Source of the DNA: Candidatus Giovannonibacteria bacterium RIFCSPHIGHO2_02_FULL_45_13
GTDB taxonomy: Bacteria > Patescibacteriota > Minisyncoccia > UBA11713 > 2-01-FULL-45-33
Assembly: GCA_001778635.1 (NCBI GenBank)
Contig: MFHO01000019.1
Location: forward strand, 1 to 37,985
Length of the DNA: 37,985 bases
Reading direction: 5' to 3'
Both the position numbers and the translations under genes were made by a program. Positions 8,642 through 16,774 of the stretch are shown here, one piece after another. The notes beneath the pieces were generated by a model. The model did no database searches, had not been told where the DNA came from, and was given only the letters and a program-made list of their open reading frames with translations. Numbering within the stretch: the first letter of the stretch is position 1; every line of letters starts with the position of its first letter.

Positions 8642-9745
8642 ATGAAATTACAGTGTACAAATAATAATATTAAAGATGCGGTTGTGACAGCAGAAAGAAA
8701 CACATCAAAAAACCAAACATTACCTGTATTAAATTCTTTATTAATAGATGCAGAAAAAGATAAAATAAAAATCAGGGCAACAAATCTTGAAACAGCAATA
8801 GAAATAATTGTTCCTGGTAAAATTTTTGAGTCCGGAAGCATAGTTGTGCCTGCAAAAATTTTAAGCTCGTTTTTAGCAAACGCTGGCTTTGAACAAATTA
8901 CATTTCAAACCAATAAAAACAATCTTTTGATCAAAACAGATACTGTGGAAACCATAATTCGTGGTTATCCTTTGGAAGATTTTCCTATATTCCCGCATAT
9001 AAGCGCTCAGGAAAAATTTACCGTTCCGGCTCCTGAATTAAAATACGGAATATCTTCGGTTATTATAGCCGCGAGTCATTCGGATATAAAACCTGAACTA
9101 AGCAGTGTGTTTTTCAATGTTTTTAAAAACACAATTAAAATCGCCGCCACAGATTCATTTAGATTAGCAGAAAAAACCATTATTTCTAAAAATATACAAC
9201 AAGAACGATCTCTATCGTTCTTAATACCACAAAAAGGAGCGCAAGAAATTCTCAAACTGCTCGGTGAGGACGAGGATATAGAGCTCGGAATAAATAAAAA
9301 TCAGATAATTTTAAAACACAGAAACTTAATATTTATATCAAGGCTGACTGATGGTAAATTCCCAGATTATGAACAAATTTTACCGAAAAGTTTCAAAACA
9401 ACGGCAATAGTAAAAAAATCCGACATTTCTTCGCATATGAAATTAGCCGGAGTATTTGTTGGCAAGTTAAACGATATTGGTGTTAATTTCGATCCTGCCA
9501 AAAAATCAATTATTATAAACACTTCCAATTCAGACGTAGGAGAACACGTATCTCAAATAAGCTCTATGATTCAAGGCGATAAAATTTCTGCGAAATTCAA
9601 TGAAAGATATTTATCTGAAGGAATTGCGCAAATTAACAGCGAATATATCGAATTTAATTTAAATACTTCGGAGTCGCCTCTGCTCATCAAGGGCAAAGGA
9701 GATAATTCGTATTTGTATCTTTTAATGCCGATGCGGGGAGTTTAA
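8642..9745 (+). CDS. dnaN: DNA polymerase III sliding clamp (beta subunit)
   Basis: 367 residues, the usual clamp length, with three similar domains of about 120 residues. Typical landmarks are RNTSKNQTLPVLNSLLIDAE (domain 1), the domain 2 stretch AATDSFRLAEK, DGKFPDYEQILP, and the C-terminal LLMPMRGV (the conserved LMPMR/L end that forms the partner-binding pocket). The ring-shaped dimer tethers DNA polymerase III. It follows dnaA at 102 bases. Its last 4 bases overlap the end of the convergent PBP gene. There is no clear Shine-Dalgarno; co-transcription with dnaA or a separate AT-rich promoter are both possible. Codon use is AT-richer than in neighbouring genes. Confidence 0.97.
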   Translation: MKLQCTNNNIKDAVVTAERNTSKNQTLPVLNSLLIDAEKDKIKIRATNLETAIEIIVPGKIFESGSIVVPAKILSSFLANAGFEQITFQTNKNNLLIKTDTVETIIRGYPLEDFPIFPHISAQEKFTVPAPELKYGISSVIIAASHSDIKPELSSVFFNVFKNTIKIAATDSFRLAEKTIISKNIQQERSLSFLIPQKGAQEILKLLGEDEDIELGINKNQIILKHRNLIFISRLTDGKFPDYEQILPKSFKTTAIVKKSDISSHMKLAGVFVGKLNDIGVNFDPAKKSIIINTSNSDVGEHVSQISSMIQGDKISAKFNERYLSEGIAQINSEYIEFNLNTSESPLLIKGKGDNSYLYLLMPMRGV

Positions 9746-12192
9746 TTTTCTTTTTTTAGATCAAGATATGCTTCTGCGATGTTCCCAACAGCATCGTAAG
9801 CCTTAAGTTTAATCTTTACATTGCTTTCTTGTAAATTGTTTAAAAGAAAAACTATTTCGAATGGATATTTTTTCGTCCCGCCGACATATTCTTCGTTTGC
9901 AAAGTAATCTATTTGTTGGACACCGAACTTGCTTTCAAAAACAGGCCGCAGCACTATTGTGTCGCCGTTTTGATATATATTTTTCTGCGGAATAAGCTGT
10001 ACTTTTAAAATTTTAGGAAAATTTTCCGGGATATGCACATCATCATAGTTTTTTGGAATCACGCTTTCGTCCTGATCAAAAAGCTTGTTGGCCGAGGCCC
10101 ATGATCTAATCGGATCCTCCCAGTTTTTTAGTTGCGGACTTGATTTGTCTACCCAATACAAAATGGAATGAATTTCGTAGACAACCCTTTTTTCTAACAT
10201 ATCCTGCGGTGTGTATTTGGTTGCCAATTTTCCTGAAATTTTATCTACGATAAACTCTTTGTTCCCTCTCCATTCTCCGCGCAAATACGGCTTGTCGCTA
10301 TTAACGGGCGCTAGCTGATCCGGCGCCGCGAAACCTTCGTTTGGAAAATTTATCAGGGCGTATTCCACAATCTCGTGCCACCAAGGCGCCACAATAAAAC
10401 CCGCCACCTTTTTTTCCATCGGAGCGTTATCGTTATTGCCAGCCCACGCGCCGATCGCTATGTCCGGCGTATATCCTACAACCCATGCGTCTTTGTAGTC
10501 GTTTGTCGTGCCGGTTTTCGCGGCCACTTTTTTGCCCGGGAAATAAAGCGCAGAAAATTCTCCGAACGATGGCGCGCGAGCTTTGTTGTCCGAGAGAATA
10601 TCATTTATTGCGCGCGCTATATTGTTATTTATAACTTCTTGCGGCGCGGTTTCCGGTGTGAAAATGGTTTCTCCGCCGGCGCCTTCGATTTTAAGAATAT
10701 ATCGATAAGGATTTCTCATTCCGTCATTCGCGAACACAGAATAAGCCGAGACAAGCTCTAATAGCGAAACCTCTCCTCCTCCGAGAACCAACGTAAGCCC
10801 GTATCTTTGCGGATCATTAAGCGATGTTATGCCAAAATCTCTGGCTGTTGCCAAAGAATCTTCCAGCCCGGCAAGATAGAGCGTTTTTACTGACGGGACG
10901 TTTAAGGATTGTGCCAACGACTCCCGTAAACTCACAGGTCCTCTAAACTTTTCGTCAAAATTTTGCGGGTGATAGCATTTGTCTTCTTCCAGATCTGGGA
11001 CGGCCGGTTTTCCGTCCATATTACATAATGGGTTGAATTCCGTTGGAAGATCAAAAACCATGGTTTCTGGTGTGTATCCTTTTTTGAAAGCAGTGGCGTA
11101 TACGAAAGGCTTAAACGCAGATCCTGGCTGGCGATGGGCTGTGACTACGTTGAAATTTCCTTCGCGCTCCATGTCAAAATAATCGCGCGAACCAACCATT
11201 GCTAAGATATCTCCGGTTTTTGGGGATATCGCTACTACGCTTTCATTTTTCGCGTTAAAATTTTTCTCGTTTGCCTCGGCGTATTTGTTTATTATTTCTT
11301 CCGCTTGGCGCTGGAGGCCGACATCCAGCGTCGTAATCACTCGAAAGCCGCCGCGCTCTACGACGTCTTCGCCGAATTTTTTATTTAGTTCGTCTTTTAC
11401 TTCAATTACAAAATGCGGAGCAATAATGCCTTGCGTGCGGTAAGGCACGAACTGAATTTTTTGGCCTTTTGCGCTTTCGTATTCTTTTTCTGACAGGAAG
11501 CCAAGCCGCCTCATTTTTTCTAATGTAAAATACGCGCGATCATCGAGCTCCTTTCTGTGTTTGCCGTAAGGAGAATAATAACTCGGCGCGTTAGGCAACG
11601 CTGACAGATAAGCGGCTTCTAAAATAGTTAAATCTTCGGCTTGTTTGCCCAAAAAAGTTTCTGCAGCCGCTTCTATGCCGTACGCCCCGCTGCCGTATGG
11701 TATTTGGTTTAGATAGGCGTTTAATATTTCATCTTTTGAATATGTGCGCTCAAGTTTTAGCGCGATGATAATTTCTTTTATTTTTCTAATGATGGTTTTT
11801 TCCGGAGTAAGCAATGTGTTTTTTACAACCTGCTGGGTTATCGTTGATCCGCCATGCTCGAAATTGCCTCTTAAGAGGTTTGTTATTACCGCTCTTAAAA
11901 AAGACAACGGGCGGAAGCCGTAGTGGCTGTAAAAATTATCGTCTTCAAGCGCAACTGCCGCGTTCTTTATATGCCTCGGTATTTTTTCAAAGGGAATAAG
12001 AGTGCGTTTTTCGTCTCCGTGCACGTCGTAAAGAAGAATTTGCCCCGTTCGGTCATAAATTTTTGTGGATTGCGCGATTTTCCGTTCCTCGAATTTATTT
12101 AAGTCCGGAACGTTGATCGAAACCGCAAAAAAAAGCGAAGCGGCGCCCAGAAGCGCGCCTGCCACCATAAGCTTGATAAAAAACTTTCGCAT
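9742..12192 (-). CDS. Class A penicillin-binding protein (PBP1A family)
   Basis: A bifunctional peptidoglycan synthase of about 816 residues. There is one N-terminal signal-anchor helix (FFIKLMVAGALLGAASLFF). The GT51 transglycosylase domain (about 40-230) has the catalytic Glu in ALEDDNFYSHYGF and GGSTITQQVVKN. The transpeptidase domain (about 320-590) has the Ser-x-x-Lys nucleophile in QPGSAFKPFVYA, SLN in LAQSLNVPSVK and KTG in AAKTGTTNDYKDAWVVGY. A C-terminal beta extension of about 150 residues follows. It builds cell wall outside the membrane. A perfect TATAAT (12205-12200) overlaps an in-frame ATG at 12201, so I place the start at the ATG at 12192, 7 nt after the -10 box. It is divergent from tyrS. 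Confidence 0.94.
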   Translation of the reverse strand: MRKFFIKLMVAGALLGAASLFFAVSINVPDLNKFEERKIAQSTKIYDRTGQILLYDVHGDEKRTLIPFEKIPRHIKNAAVALEDDNFYSHYGFRPLSFLRAVITNLLRGNFEHGGSTITQQVVKNTLLTPEKTIIRKIKEIIIALKLERTYSKDEILNAYLNQIPYGSGAYGIEAAAETFLGKQAEDLTILEAAYLSALPNAPSYYSPYGKHRKELDDRAYFTLEKMRRLGFLSEKEYESAKGQKIQFVPYRTQGIIAPHFVIEVKDELNKKFGEDVVERGGFRVITTLDVGLQRQAEEIINKYAEANEKNFNAKNESVVAISPKTGDILAMVGSRDYFDMEREGNFNVVTAHRQPGSAFKPFVYATAFKKGYTPETMVFDLPTEFNPLCNMDGKPAVPDLEEDKCYHPQNFDEKFRGPVSLRESLAQSLNVPSVKTLYLAGLEDSLATARDFGITSLNDPQRYGLTLVLGGGEVSLLELVSAYSVFANDGMRNPYRYILKIEGAGGETIFTPETAPQEVINNNIARAINDILSDNKARAPSFGEFSALYFPGKKVAAKTGTTNDYKDAWVVGYTPDIAIGAWAGNNDNAPMEKKVAGFIVAPWWHEIVEYALINFPNEGFAAPDQLAPVNSDKPYLRGEWRGNKEFIVDKISGKLATKYTPQDMLEKRVVYEIHSILYWVDKSSPQLKNWEDPIRSWASANKLFDQDESVIPKNYDDVHIPENFPKILKVQLIPQKNIYQNGDTIVLRPVFESKFGVQQIDYFANEEYVGGTKKYPFEIVFLLNNLQESNVKIKLKAYDAVGNIAEAYLDLKKEN

Positions 12193-12199
12193 GCGGCTC

Positions 12200-12245
12200 A
12201 TTATAGTCGTTTTTTTAAATTTATGGTAGAGTAGAAATACTATAT
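12200..12245. promoter_or_regulatory. Divergent promoters of the PBP gene (-) and tyrS (+)
   Basis: Minus strand: TATAAT at 12205-12200, 7 nt before the preferred PBP start. Plus strand: TGG-TAGAGT with the hexamer at 12227-12232, 13 nt before the tyrS ATG. No Shine-Dalgarno is visible for either gene. Confidence 0.45.
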
Positions 12246-13397
12246 ATGGAAATTTTGAAACGCAATGTCGAACAGATTATTACCGAAGAAGAATTTCAAA
12301 AAAAACTTCGCTCCGGAAACCAGTTGCGCATAAAACATGGCGTAGATGCCACCAGCACGCTTCTGCATATCGGCCACGCCGTAAACTACTGGAAAATGCG
12401 CGAGTTTCAGGAGCTTGGGCATAAAGTAGTGTTTCTGATCGGCGATTTCACGACCCAAATAGGCGATCCAACCGGAAGGTCTAAAACGAGGCCGGATATA
12501 CCAAGAAAAGTAATATCCGAAAATGCAAAGCGATTCTTGAATCAGGCGACAAAAATTCTGATAAACAAGCCGAACCTTTTGGAGGTGCGCAGAAATTCCG
12601 AGTGGTACGATAAAATGAGGTTGTCGGATTTCATCGCATTGCTTAGAAAAGTTACGCACGCGCGTCTTATAGAGCGCGACATGTTTCAGGCAAGAATTAA
12701 AAACAACGATGAAATTTACGAACATGAAATTGTTTACCCGGTTTTACAGGCCTACGATTCTGTGGCGATTAAATCGGATATGACAATCATAGGCACAGAT
12801 CAATTGTTTAATGAACTTTTGGGGAGGCGATATCAGGAAATTTTTGGGCAAAAACCGCAGACGATTATAACCACGTCAATCACGCCGGGTCTGGATGGCA
12901 AAGAAAAAATGTCCAAATCGTTGGGGAATTTCGTAGCAATATCGGACTTGCCGAAAGAGAAGTTCGGGAAAATTATGACCATCCCGGATAATTTAATAGA
13001 ATCGTATTTGAAAGTTTATACTCGTCTTTCTTTCCAGGAAATATCTGAAATAGTAAAACAAAAACCAAATGAGGCAAAAAAAAGACTTGCGTATGAAATT
13101 GTGAACATTTATCACAGAGAAAAAAAAGCTAAAAACGCCAAGGAATCCTTCGAAAAAATTTTTTCTAAAAGAGAAGCGCCCGAAGATTTAAAAATTTACC
13201 GCGCAAAATCCGGAGAAAAATGGATAGATTTTTTGGTGAGAGAAAGCCTAGCAAAATCAAAAACGGAAGCAAAAAGATTAATTGCCGGAGGCGGGGTGGA
13301 TTTTGGCGGCGAAAAAGTTGCCAATTCGGGTGAAAAAATTACCAAAAACGGCACGGCAAAAATCGGCAAGTACAAGTTTATCAGAATTGCGGTTTGA
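12246..13397 (+). CDS. tyrS: Tyrosyl-tRNA synthetase
   Basis: 383 residues, a class I synthetase that charges tRNA-Tyr. The HIGH motif is LHIGHAVNY near residues 37-45, preceded by KHGVDATSTLLH. The tyrosine/ATP site includes GDFTTQIGDPTGRS. KMSKS is exact in GKEKMSKSLGNFV near residues 218-230. A C-terminal S4 RNA-binding domain (about 315-380: WIDFLVRESLAKSKTEAKRL, then IAGGGVDFGGEKV) completes it. The short length and the GDPTGRS context fit the TyrRS clade that resembles proteobacterial-type TyrRS. It is divergent from the PBP gene and convergent with a small acidic ORF. No Shine-Dalgarno is seen. Confidence 0.95.
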   Translation: MEILKRNVEQIITEEEFQKKLRSGNQLRIKHGVDATSTLLHIGHAVNYWKMREFQELGHKVVFLIGDFTTQIGDPTGRSKTRPDIPRKVISENAKRFLNQATKILINKPNLLEVRRNSEWYDKMRLSDFIALLRKVTHARLIERDMFQARIKNNDEIYEHEIVYPVLQAYDSVAIKSDMTIIGTDQLFNELLGRRYQEIFGQKPQTIITTSITPGLDGKEKMSKSLGNFVAISDLPKEKFGKIMTIPDNLIESYLKVYTRLSFQEISEIVKQKPNEAKKRLAYEIVNIYHREKKAKNAKESFEKIFSKREAPEDLKIYRAKSGEKWIDFLVRESLAKSKTEAKRLIAGGGVDFGGEKVANSGEKITKNGTAKIGKYKFIRIAV

Positions 13398-13402
13398 TTT
13401 TA

Positions 13403-13522
13403 TTATTCCAAATCCTCTTCCAGCTCCCAAGAGTCAATCTCTTCGGGGTCTTCTCCGCCCTCTTCGTTGGCACCCGGCTCGACGTCGCCATCGGGCTTTT
13501 TGTCGTCGTCTAAATTGACCAT
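13403..13522 (-). CDS. Small acidic protein, 39 residues (candidate)
   Basis: This small frame is open between tyrS and ruvC on the minus strand. It encodes MVNLDDDKKPDGDVEPGANE and ends SWELEEDLE, with about 17 Asp/Glu residues and only two Lys, so the product would be strongly acidic and probably disordered. It ends 5 bases before tyrS and starts 69 bases downstream of the ruvC stop, so it could be the last gene of the gpmI-ruvC transcript. No good Shine-Dalgarno precedes the ATG. I do not recognise it. It might be a translated tail region only; conservation in relatives would settle it. Confidence 0.4.
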   Translation of the reverse strand: MVNLDDDKKPDGDVEPGANEEGGEDPEEIDSWELEEDLE

Positions 13523-13591
13523 GATTTCCAAGTCTAAAAGAGTTTATTTTTGGTTGCAAATGCGGGTTGTGGATAAGTTAGGGAAAAGCGG

Positions 13592-14053
13592 TCAAAAGAA
13601 GGCGGTTAATGCCAAGGCTAAGGCGTCTGTTTCGTCATCTAAAAGCTTGTTTTTAGGCAAATTAAGCTGAATTTTTATCATATTGGCAACGCTTTCTTTG
13701 CCTGCCCGCCCATATCCACAGACGGCCATTTTGACTGCCAGCGGCGTGAATTCTTTGATTGGGAGTTCGTGCTTTTCTGCGGCGGCCAAAATGATGCCGC
13801 GGACCTCTCCTATGATAAGGGCCGTTTTGACGTTCTTGGCGAAGAATAGTTTTTCTGTAGATAATATGTCCGGCTTTGTTTTTTTGATTAAATCATCTAA
13901 AAACTCAAAAATTTCCCAAAGTCTCTCGCTCTCTCTTTGATTTTTCGAGGTTTGTTTGACTCCGGAGACAATTCTGGCAAACTTGCTGCCGGATTTTTCC
14001 ACCAATCCCCATCCCAACCTCTCAATCCCCGGATCAATGCCTAGGATTTTCAT
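13592..14053 (-). CDS. ruvC: Holliday junction resolvase RuvC
   Basis: 153 residues, normal for RuvC. The RNase H-like fold is clear: MKILGIDPGIERLGWG carries the first catalytic Asp (D7), STEKLFFAKN carries Glu 67, and DDETDALALALTAFF carries the C-terminal acidic residues (around D140 and D143). The DNA-contact segment KMAVCGYGRAGKESVANMI (V-x-G-x-G-x-A-x-K) is also present. It cuts Holliday junctions as a dimer with RuvAB, which are not in this window. It starts 15 bases after the gpmI stop and is probably co-transcribed with it. Confidence 0.95.
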   Translation of the reverse strand: MKILGIDPGIERLGWGLVEKSGSKFARIVSGVKQTSKNQRESERLWEIFEFLDDLIKKTKPDILSTEKLFFAKNVKTALIIGEVRGIILAAAEKHELPIKEFTPLAVKMAVCGYGRAGKESVANMIKIQLNLPKNKLLDDETDALALALTAFF

Positions 14054-14068
14054 ATATATTAATTAATG

Positions 14069-15634
14069 CTAAATAATTTTTGGCAATAAATCTACGCCGG
14101 TCATGTCGGGCGATTTTTTTATTCCCATGAGAGCCAAAATAGTCGGCGCTATATCAGTCAGCACTCCTTTTGTTTCGGTATAGCGCAAAAAAATTTCTGA
14201 TTCGGAGCGCGGCGTTTCGTTTTTTAAATCTTGTGTAATTATAAAAAATGGCACGGGATTGGCTGTATGTTTTGTGCGCCGTTCGCCTGAAGCTGAATAG
14301 ATTTTTTCTTCCGCGTTGCCGTGATCGGCCGTCACGATTAACGCCCCGCCAGCCTCCAAGGTCTTATTTACCAGCTTCCCGATTGCCAAATCCAAAGCCT
14401 CTATTGCTTTTACTGTAGCGTCAAAATTTCCGGTATGCCCAACCATGTCGCCATTCGCGAAATTCACCAAAACGAAATCATATTTAAAAACATTTTCTAA
14501 AATCGTATCTGTAATTTTGGCGGCTGACATTTCCGGCGTTTCGTCAAAACGCGCCGATTTGGGAGAAGGGATTAAAATTCTTTCTTCCCCCTGATACGAC
14601 GCCTCGCGGCCGCCGTTAAAAAAATATGTCACGTGCGCGTATTTTTCGGTTTCGGCGACGTGAAGCTGTTTTAAGCCAGCGTCCGATATAAGTTTTGCTA
14701 AAGGCTGCGAAACATCAAGCGGAGAGAAAGCAACCGCTGCCGGAAATCTCTTGTCGTACTCCGTCATTGTTACAAAGAACAAGTCGCCGATTTTGTCGCG
14801 GGCAAATCCTGCAAAACTGTCGGATATAAACGCCGAAGTCAGCTCGCGCACAGAGTCTTCTCTGAAGTTATAGAAAACCACCGCATCTCCGGATTCGATT
14901 TTGCTTTCAGCGGAGCGCGCAGGCTCAACATATTCGTCGCTTACTCCTTTTGTGTAAGCAGACTCAACATAATCGGCCGCATTTTTAAAAATTGGACATG
15001 TGCCGGCGGTTAAACATCTATAAATTTTTTCAACACGATCCCAATTTTCATCTCTGTCCATTGCGAAATGTCTGCCGGACAAAGTAGCTATTTTCGCAAA
15101 TGGGTAGCGGATAGTTAGCCTTTCTTCAAGTTGGCGCAAAAACAGCGCAGCTTCTTTGGTCGGCGCGTCTTTGCCGTCTGTAAAAAGATGGAGATAGACG
15201 CGCTCCAGTTTTTGCTGATCGCAAAAATCAAGCAAGGCGTATAAATGATCAATATATGAGTGGACGGAGCCGGAAGAAAAAAGGCCCATAAGATGTATTT
15301 TCCCTTTACTGTTTTTTACAAAATTAGCTGCGTCTAAAAAAGCCTGGTTTCGAAAAAATGAACCGTTATGGATCGAAGTAATAATGCGCGGCAGATGATG
15401 ATAAAGAAGCTTCCCAGCGCCGATTGTCAGGTGCCCGACTTCCGAATTTCCTTCTTCTCCCCAGGGCAGTCCGACGGAAATTCCTGAAGCCTGCAGAGTC
15501 GTGAAAGGATAAAATTTTTCCAACTCCCGAAAAGTCGGCATCTGGGCGTGCTTCCATGTGGACTCCGGATTTGAAATATTCACCCCAAATCCGTCCAGCA
15601 CCGCCAAAATTACAGGTTTATATTTTTTGGCCAT
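14069..15634 (-). CDS. gpmI: 2,3-bisphosphoglycerate-independent phosphoglycerate mutase
   Basis: 521 residues, typical iPGM length. The alkaline-phosphatase-like metal site begins with LAVLDGFGVN (D14). The phosphorylated Ser is S64 in EGNSEVGHLTIGAGK. Other landmarks are YLHLFTDGKDAPT, TLSGRHFAMDRDENWDR, FANGDMVGHTGN and TADHGNAEE, the last two being metal ligands. It interconverts 3- and 2-phosphoglycerate in lower glycolysis with Mn2+ and no cofactor. A perfect extended -10 (TGC-TATAAT) lies 11 nt before the ATG with no Shine-Dalgarno. ruvC follows on the same strand. Confidence 0.96.
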   Translation of the reverse strand: MAKKYKPVILAVLDGFGVNISNPESTWKHAQMPTFRELEKFYPFTTLQASGISVGLPWGEEGNSEVGHLTIGAGKLLYHHLPRIITSIHNGSFFRNQAFLDAANFVKNSKGKIHLMGLFSSGSVHSYIDHLYALLDFCDQQKLERVYLHLFTDGKDAPTKEAALFLRQLEERLTIRYPFAKIATLSGRHFAMDRDENWDRVEKIYRCLTAGTCPIFKNAADYVESAYTKGVSDEYVEPARSAESKIESGDAVVFYNFREDSVRELTSAFISDSFAGFARDKIGDLFFVTMTEYDKRFPAAVAFSPLDVSQPLAKLISDAGLKQLHVAETEKYAHVTYFFNGGREASYQGEERILIPSPKSARFDETPEMSAAKITDTILENVFKYDFVLVNFANGDMVGHTGNFDATVKAIEALDLAIGKLVNKTLEAGGALIVTADHGNAEEKIYSASGERRTKHTANPVPFFIITQDLKNETPRSESEIFLRYTETKGVLTDIAPTILALMGIKKSPDMTGVDLLPKII

Positions 15635-15645
15635 AGCTTAACTTA

Positions 15646-15710
15646 ATTATAGCACACCCCGCCAGCATCATTGACAAATCTGATAAACCATTTATAATAT
15701 GGCTAGGAGG
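15646..15710. promoter_or_regulatory. Divergent promoters of gpmI (-) and the unknown gene at 15716 (+)
   Basis: Minus strand: TGC-TATAAT with the hexamer at 15651-15646, 11 nt upstream of the gpmI ATG. Plus strand: TTGACA (15671-15676), a 16-bp spacer and TATAAT (15693-15698), the best sigma-70-type promoter in the window, followed by AGGAGG at 15705-15710. The predicted start site almost coincides with the Shine-Dalgarno, so the leader is minimal. Confidence 0.7.
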
Positions 15711-15715
15711 TGGAA

Positions 15716-16645
15716 ATGTTGGAAAATCTAGATGAAACGCACAGAGTCAAAGTAATTGAGTGCCTCGATAGTCTTGGCCAAAGAGTCAGAACAGCTTTCA
15801 TTAACGGCCACTCAAACAGCGAGCACGCTGCGAATCCTGTTCCTGGTCTCGCCGATCTGTTGAAAAAATGCGCCGGATTGTCGGCTTCTGTAGCCAAAAA
15901 ACGGGCCAAGGATTTGATCGTTGAGCTTGCAGAGCGTGGATGGATAGAGTGTAGAAGAGATGAAAAGGGGCGGATACAAAGTATCAAAATCGTCCGGCTG
16001 GCTGATCAACTCGCCTTCGCGGCTAAGATTATAAATCGAAGCAAGGAGCAAAGGTTTGAGCAAGAGAAAGCTTTACTTGCGGAGACAGAAGGGTGCGAGA
16101 AGGCGAAAGCGGTCGAGCTTTCAAGCGAATCGCCAAAAAGCCGTCCGCCGAAACGCTCTCATAAAATAAGAAAAAAGGGGGCGGCGAGGCGCCTAAGAGA
16201 AGCGTGGGACAGAGGCAACCGCAATCAAACACGATTTGGCGGCTTGCTAAACAGGTTCGTTGGGGCCTTGCGCTTATGCCCGGAAATCGTAGCGGAGGCA
16301 AGTTTGGAAAGTTCCGGGCGGCACAATCCTAAAAAGGGCAAGATAGATATGCGAGATCATCACGGCGAAGATTTCAGCTTGTTTATTCTGGCGAATCCGG
16401 AAGGAAGATATAGGTTAATATATGATGCCAAATCGGCTCTCAAAGACGTCCAAGCGTTCAATCGCAAAATTTATTTTACACGCGAGCAAAGAGATGCATG
16501 CAAGAAAAAGGCCATTCTGGTCAACGACCGCAGAAGTGACGCAGAAATCATAGAAGAGGTCTTACAAGATTTAATTGATTCTGGATTTTCCGAAGTTGCA
16601 CGTTACACGCAGCCAATTTTAGAGCGTTTCGTGTCCCCCGCTTAA
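15716..16645 (+). CDS. Unknown protein with winged-helix-like N-terminus
   Basis: About 309 residues; I do not recognise it. The ATG at 15716 is preferred over the GTG at 15710, because AGGAGG ends at 15710 with ideal spacing. Residues 20-90 look like a helix-turn-helix or winged-helix fold (LLKKCAGLSASVAKKRAKDL, then ELAERGWIECRRDEKGRI with a wing). A basic linker rich in Lys/Arg follows (RPPKRSHKIRKKGAARRLRE). The C-terminal 140 residues are mixed alpha/beta (DMRDHHGEDFSLFILANPEG, RYRLIYDAKSALKDVQAFN). This suggests a DNA-binding protein with an effector domain, perhaps a regulator. It has a near-consensus promoter and strong Shine-Dalgarno, so it is probably well expressed, and it ends at a hairpin. 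Confidence 0.7.
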   Translation: MLENLDETHRVKVIECLDSLGQRVRTAFINGHSNSEHAANPVPGLADLLKKCAGLSASVAKKRAKDLIVELAERGWIECRRDEKGRIQSIKIVRLADQLAFAAKIINRSKEQRFEQEKALLAETEGCEKAKAVELSSESPKSRPPKRSHKIRKKGAARRLREAWDRGNRNQTRFGGLLNRFVGALRLCPEIVAEASLESSGRHNPKKGKIDMRDHHGEDFSLFILANPEGRYRLIYDAKSALKDVQAFNRKIYFTREQRDACKKKAILVNDRRSDAEIIEEVLQDLIDSGFSEVARYTQPILERFVSPA

Positions 16646-16660
16646 AGCCGGGGACTTTCT
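16633..16660 (+). terminator. Probable terminator after the gene at 15716
   Basis: GTCCCC (16633-16638) pairs with GGGGAC (16650-16655), with an inner GCT/AGC pair; a TTTCTATTTAT tract follows. The stop codon lies in the loop. Confidence 0.55.
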
Positions 16661-16684
16661 ATTTATGTTGAGGCTCTTGCGTAA

Positions 16685-16713
16685 TTGACTTTTGAAACAT
16701 GATTTGCTAGAAT
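16685..16713 (+). promoter_or_regulatory. Promoter of rny
   Basis: TTGACT (16685-16690), a 17-bp spacer and TAGAAT (16708-16713) preceded by TGC, an extended -10. The leader of about 55 nt before the rny ATG has no clear Shine-Dalgarno. Confidence 0.7.
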
Positions 16714-16774
16714 CTAGTTATAAAAATGTCAAACATGTTATCAATCTTAATAAAGATAGAAGTAAATCAAATTT

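Noticed and set aside
10375-10761. 128-codon frame on the plus strand
   Set aside because: Antisense to the transpeptidase domain of the PBP gene; Arg-rich and without any recognisable domain.
12240-12725. 161-codon frame on the minus strand
   Set aside because: Antisense to the HIGH-motif half of tyrS; no Shine-Dalgarno or domain.
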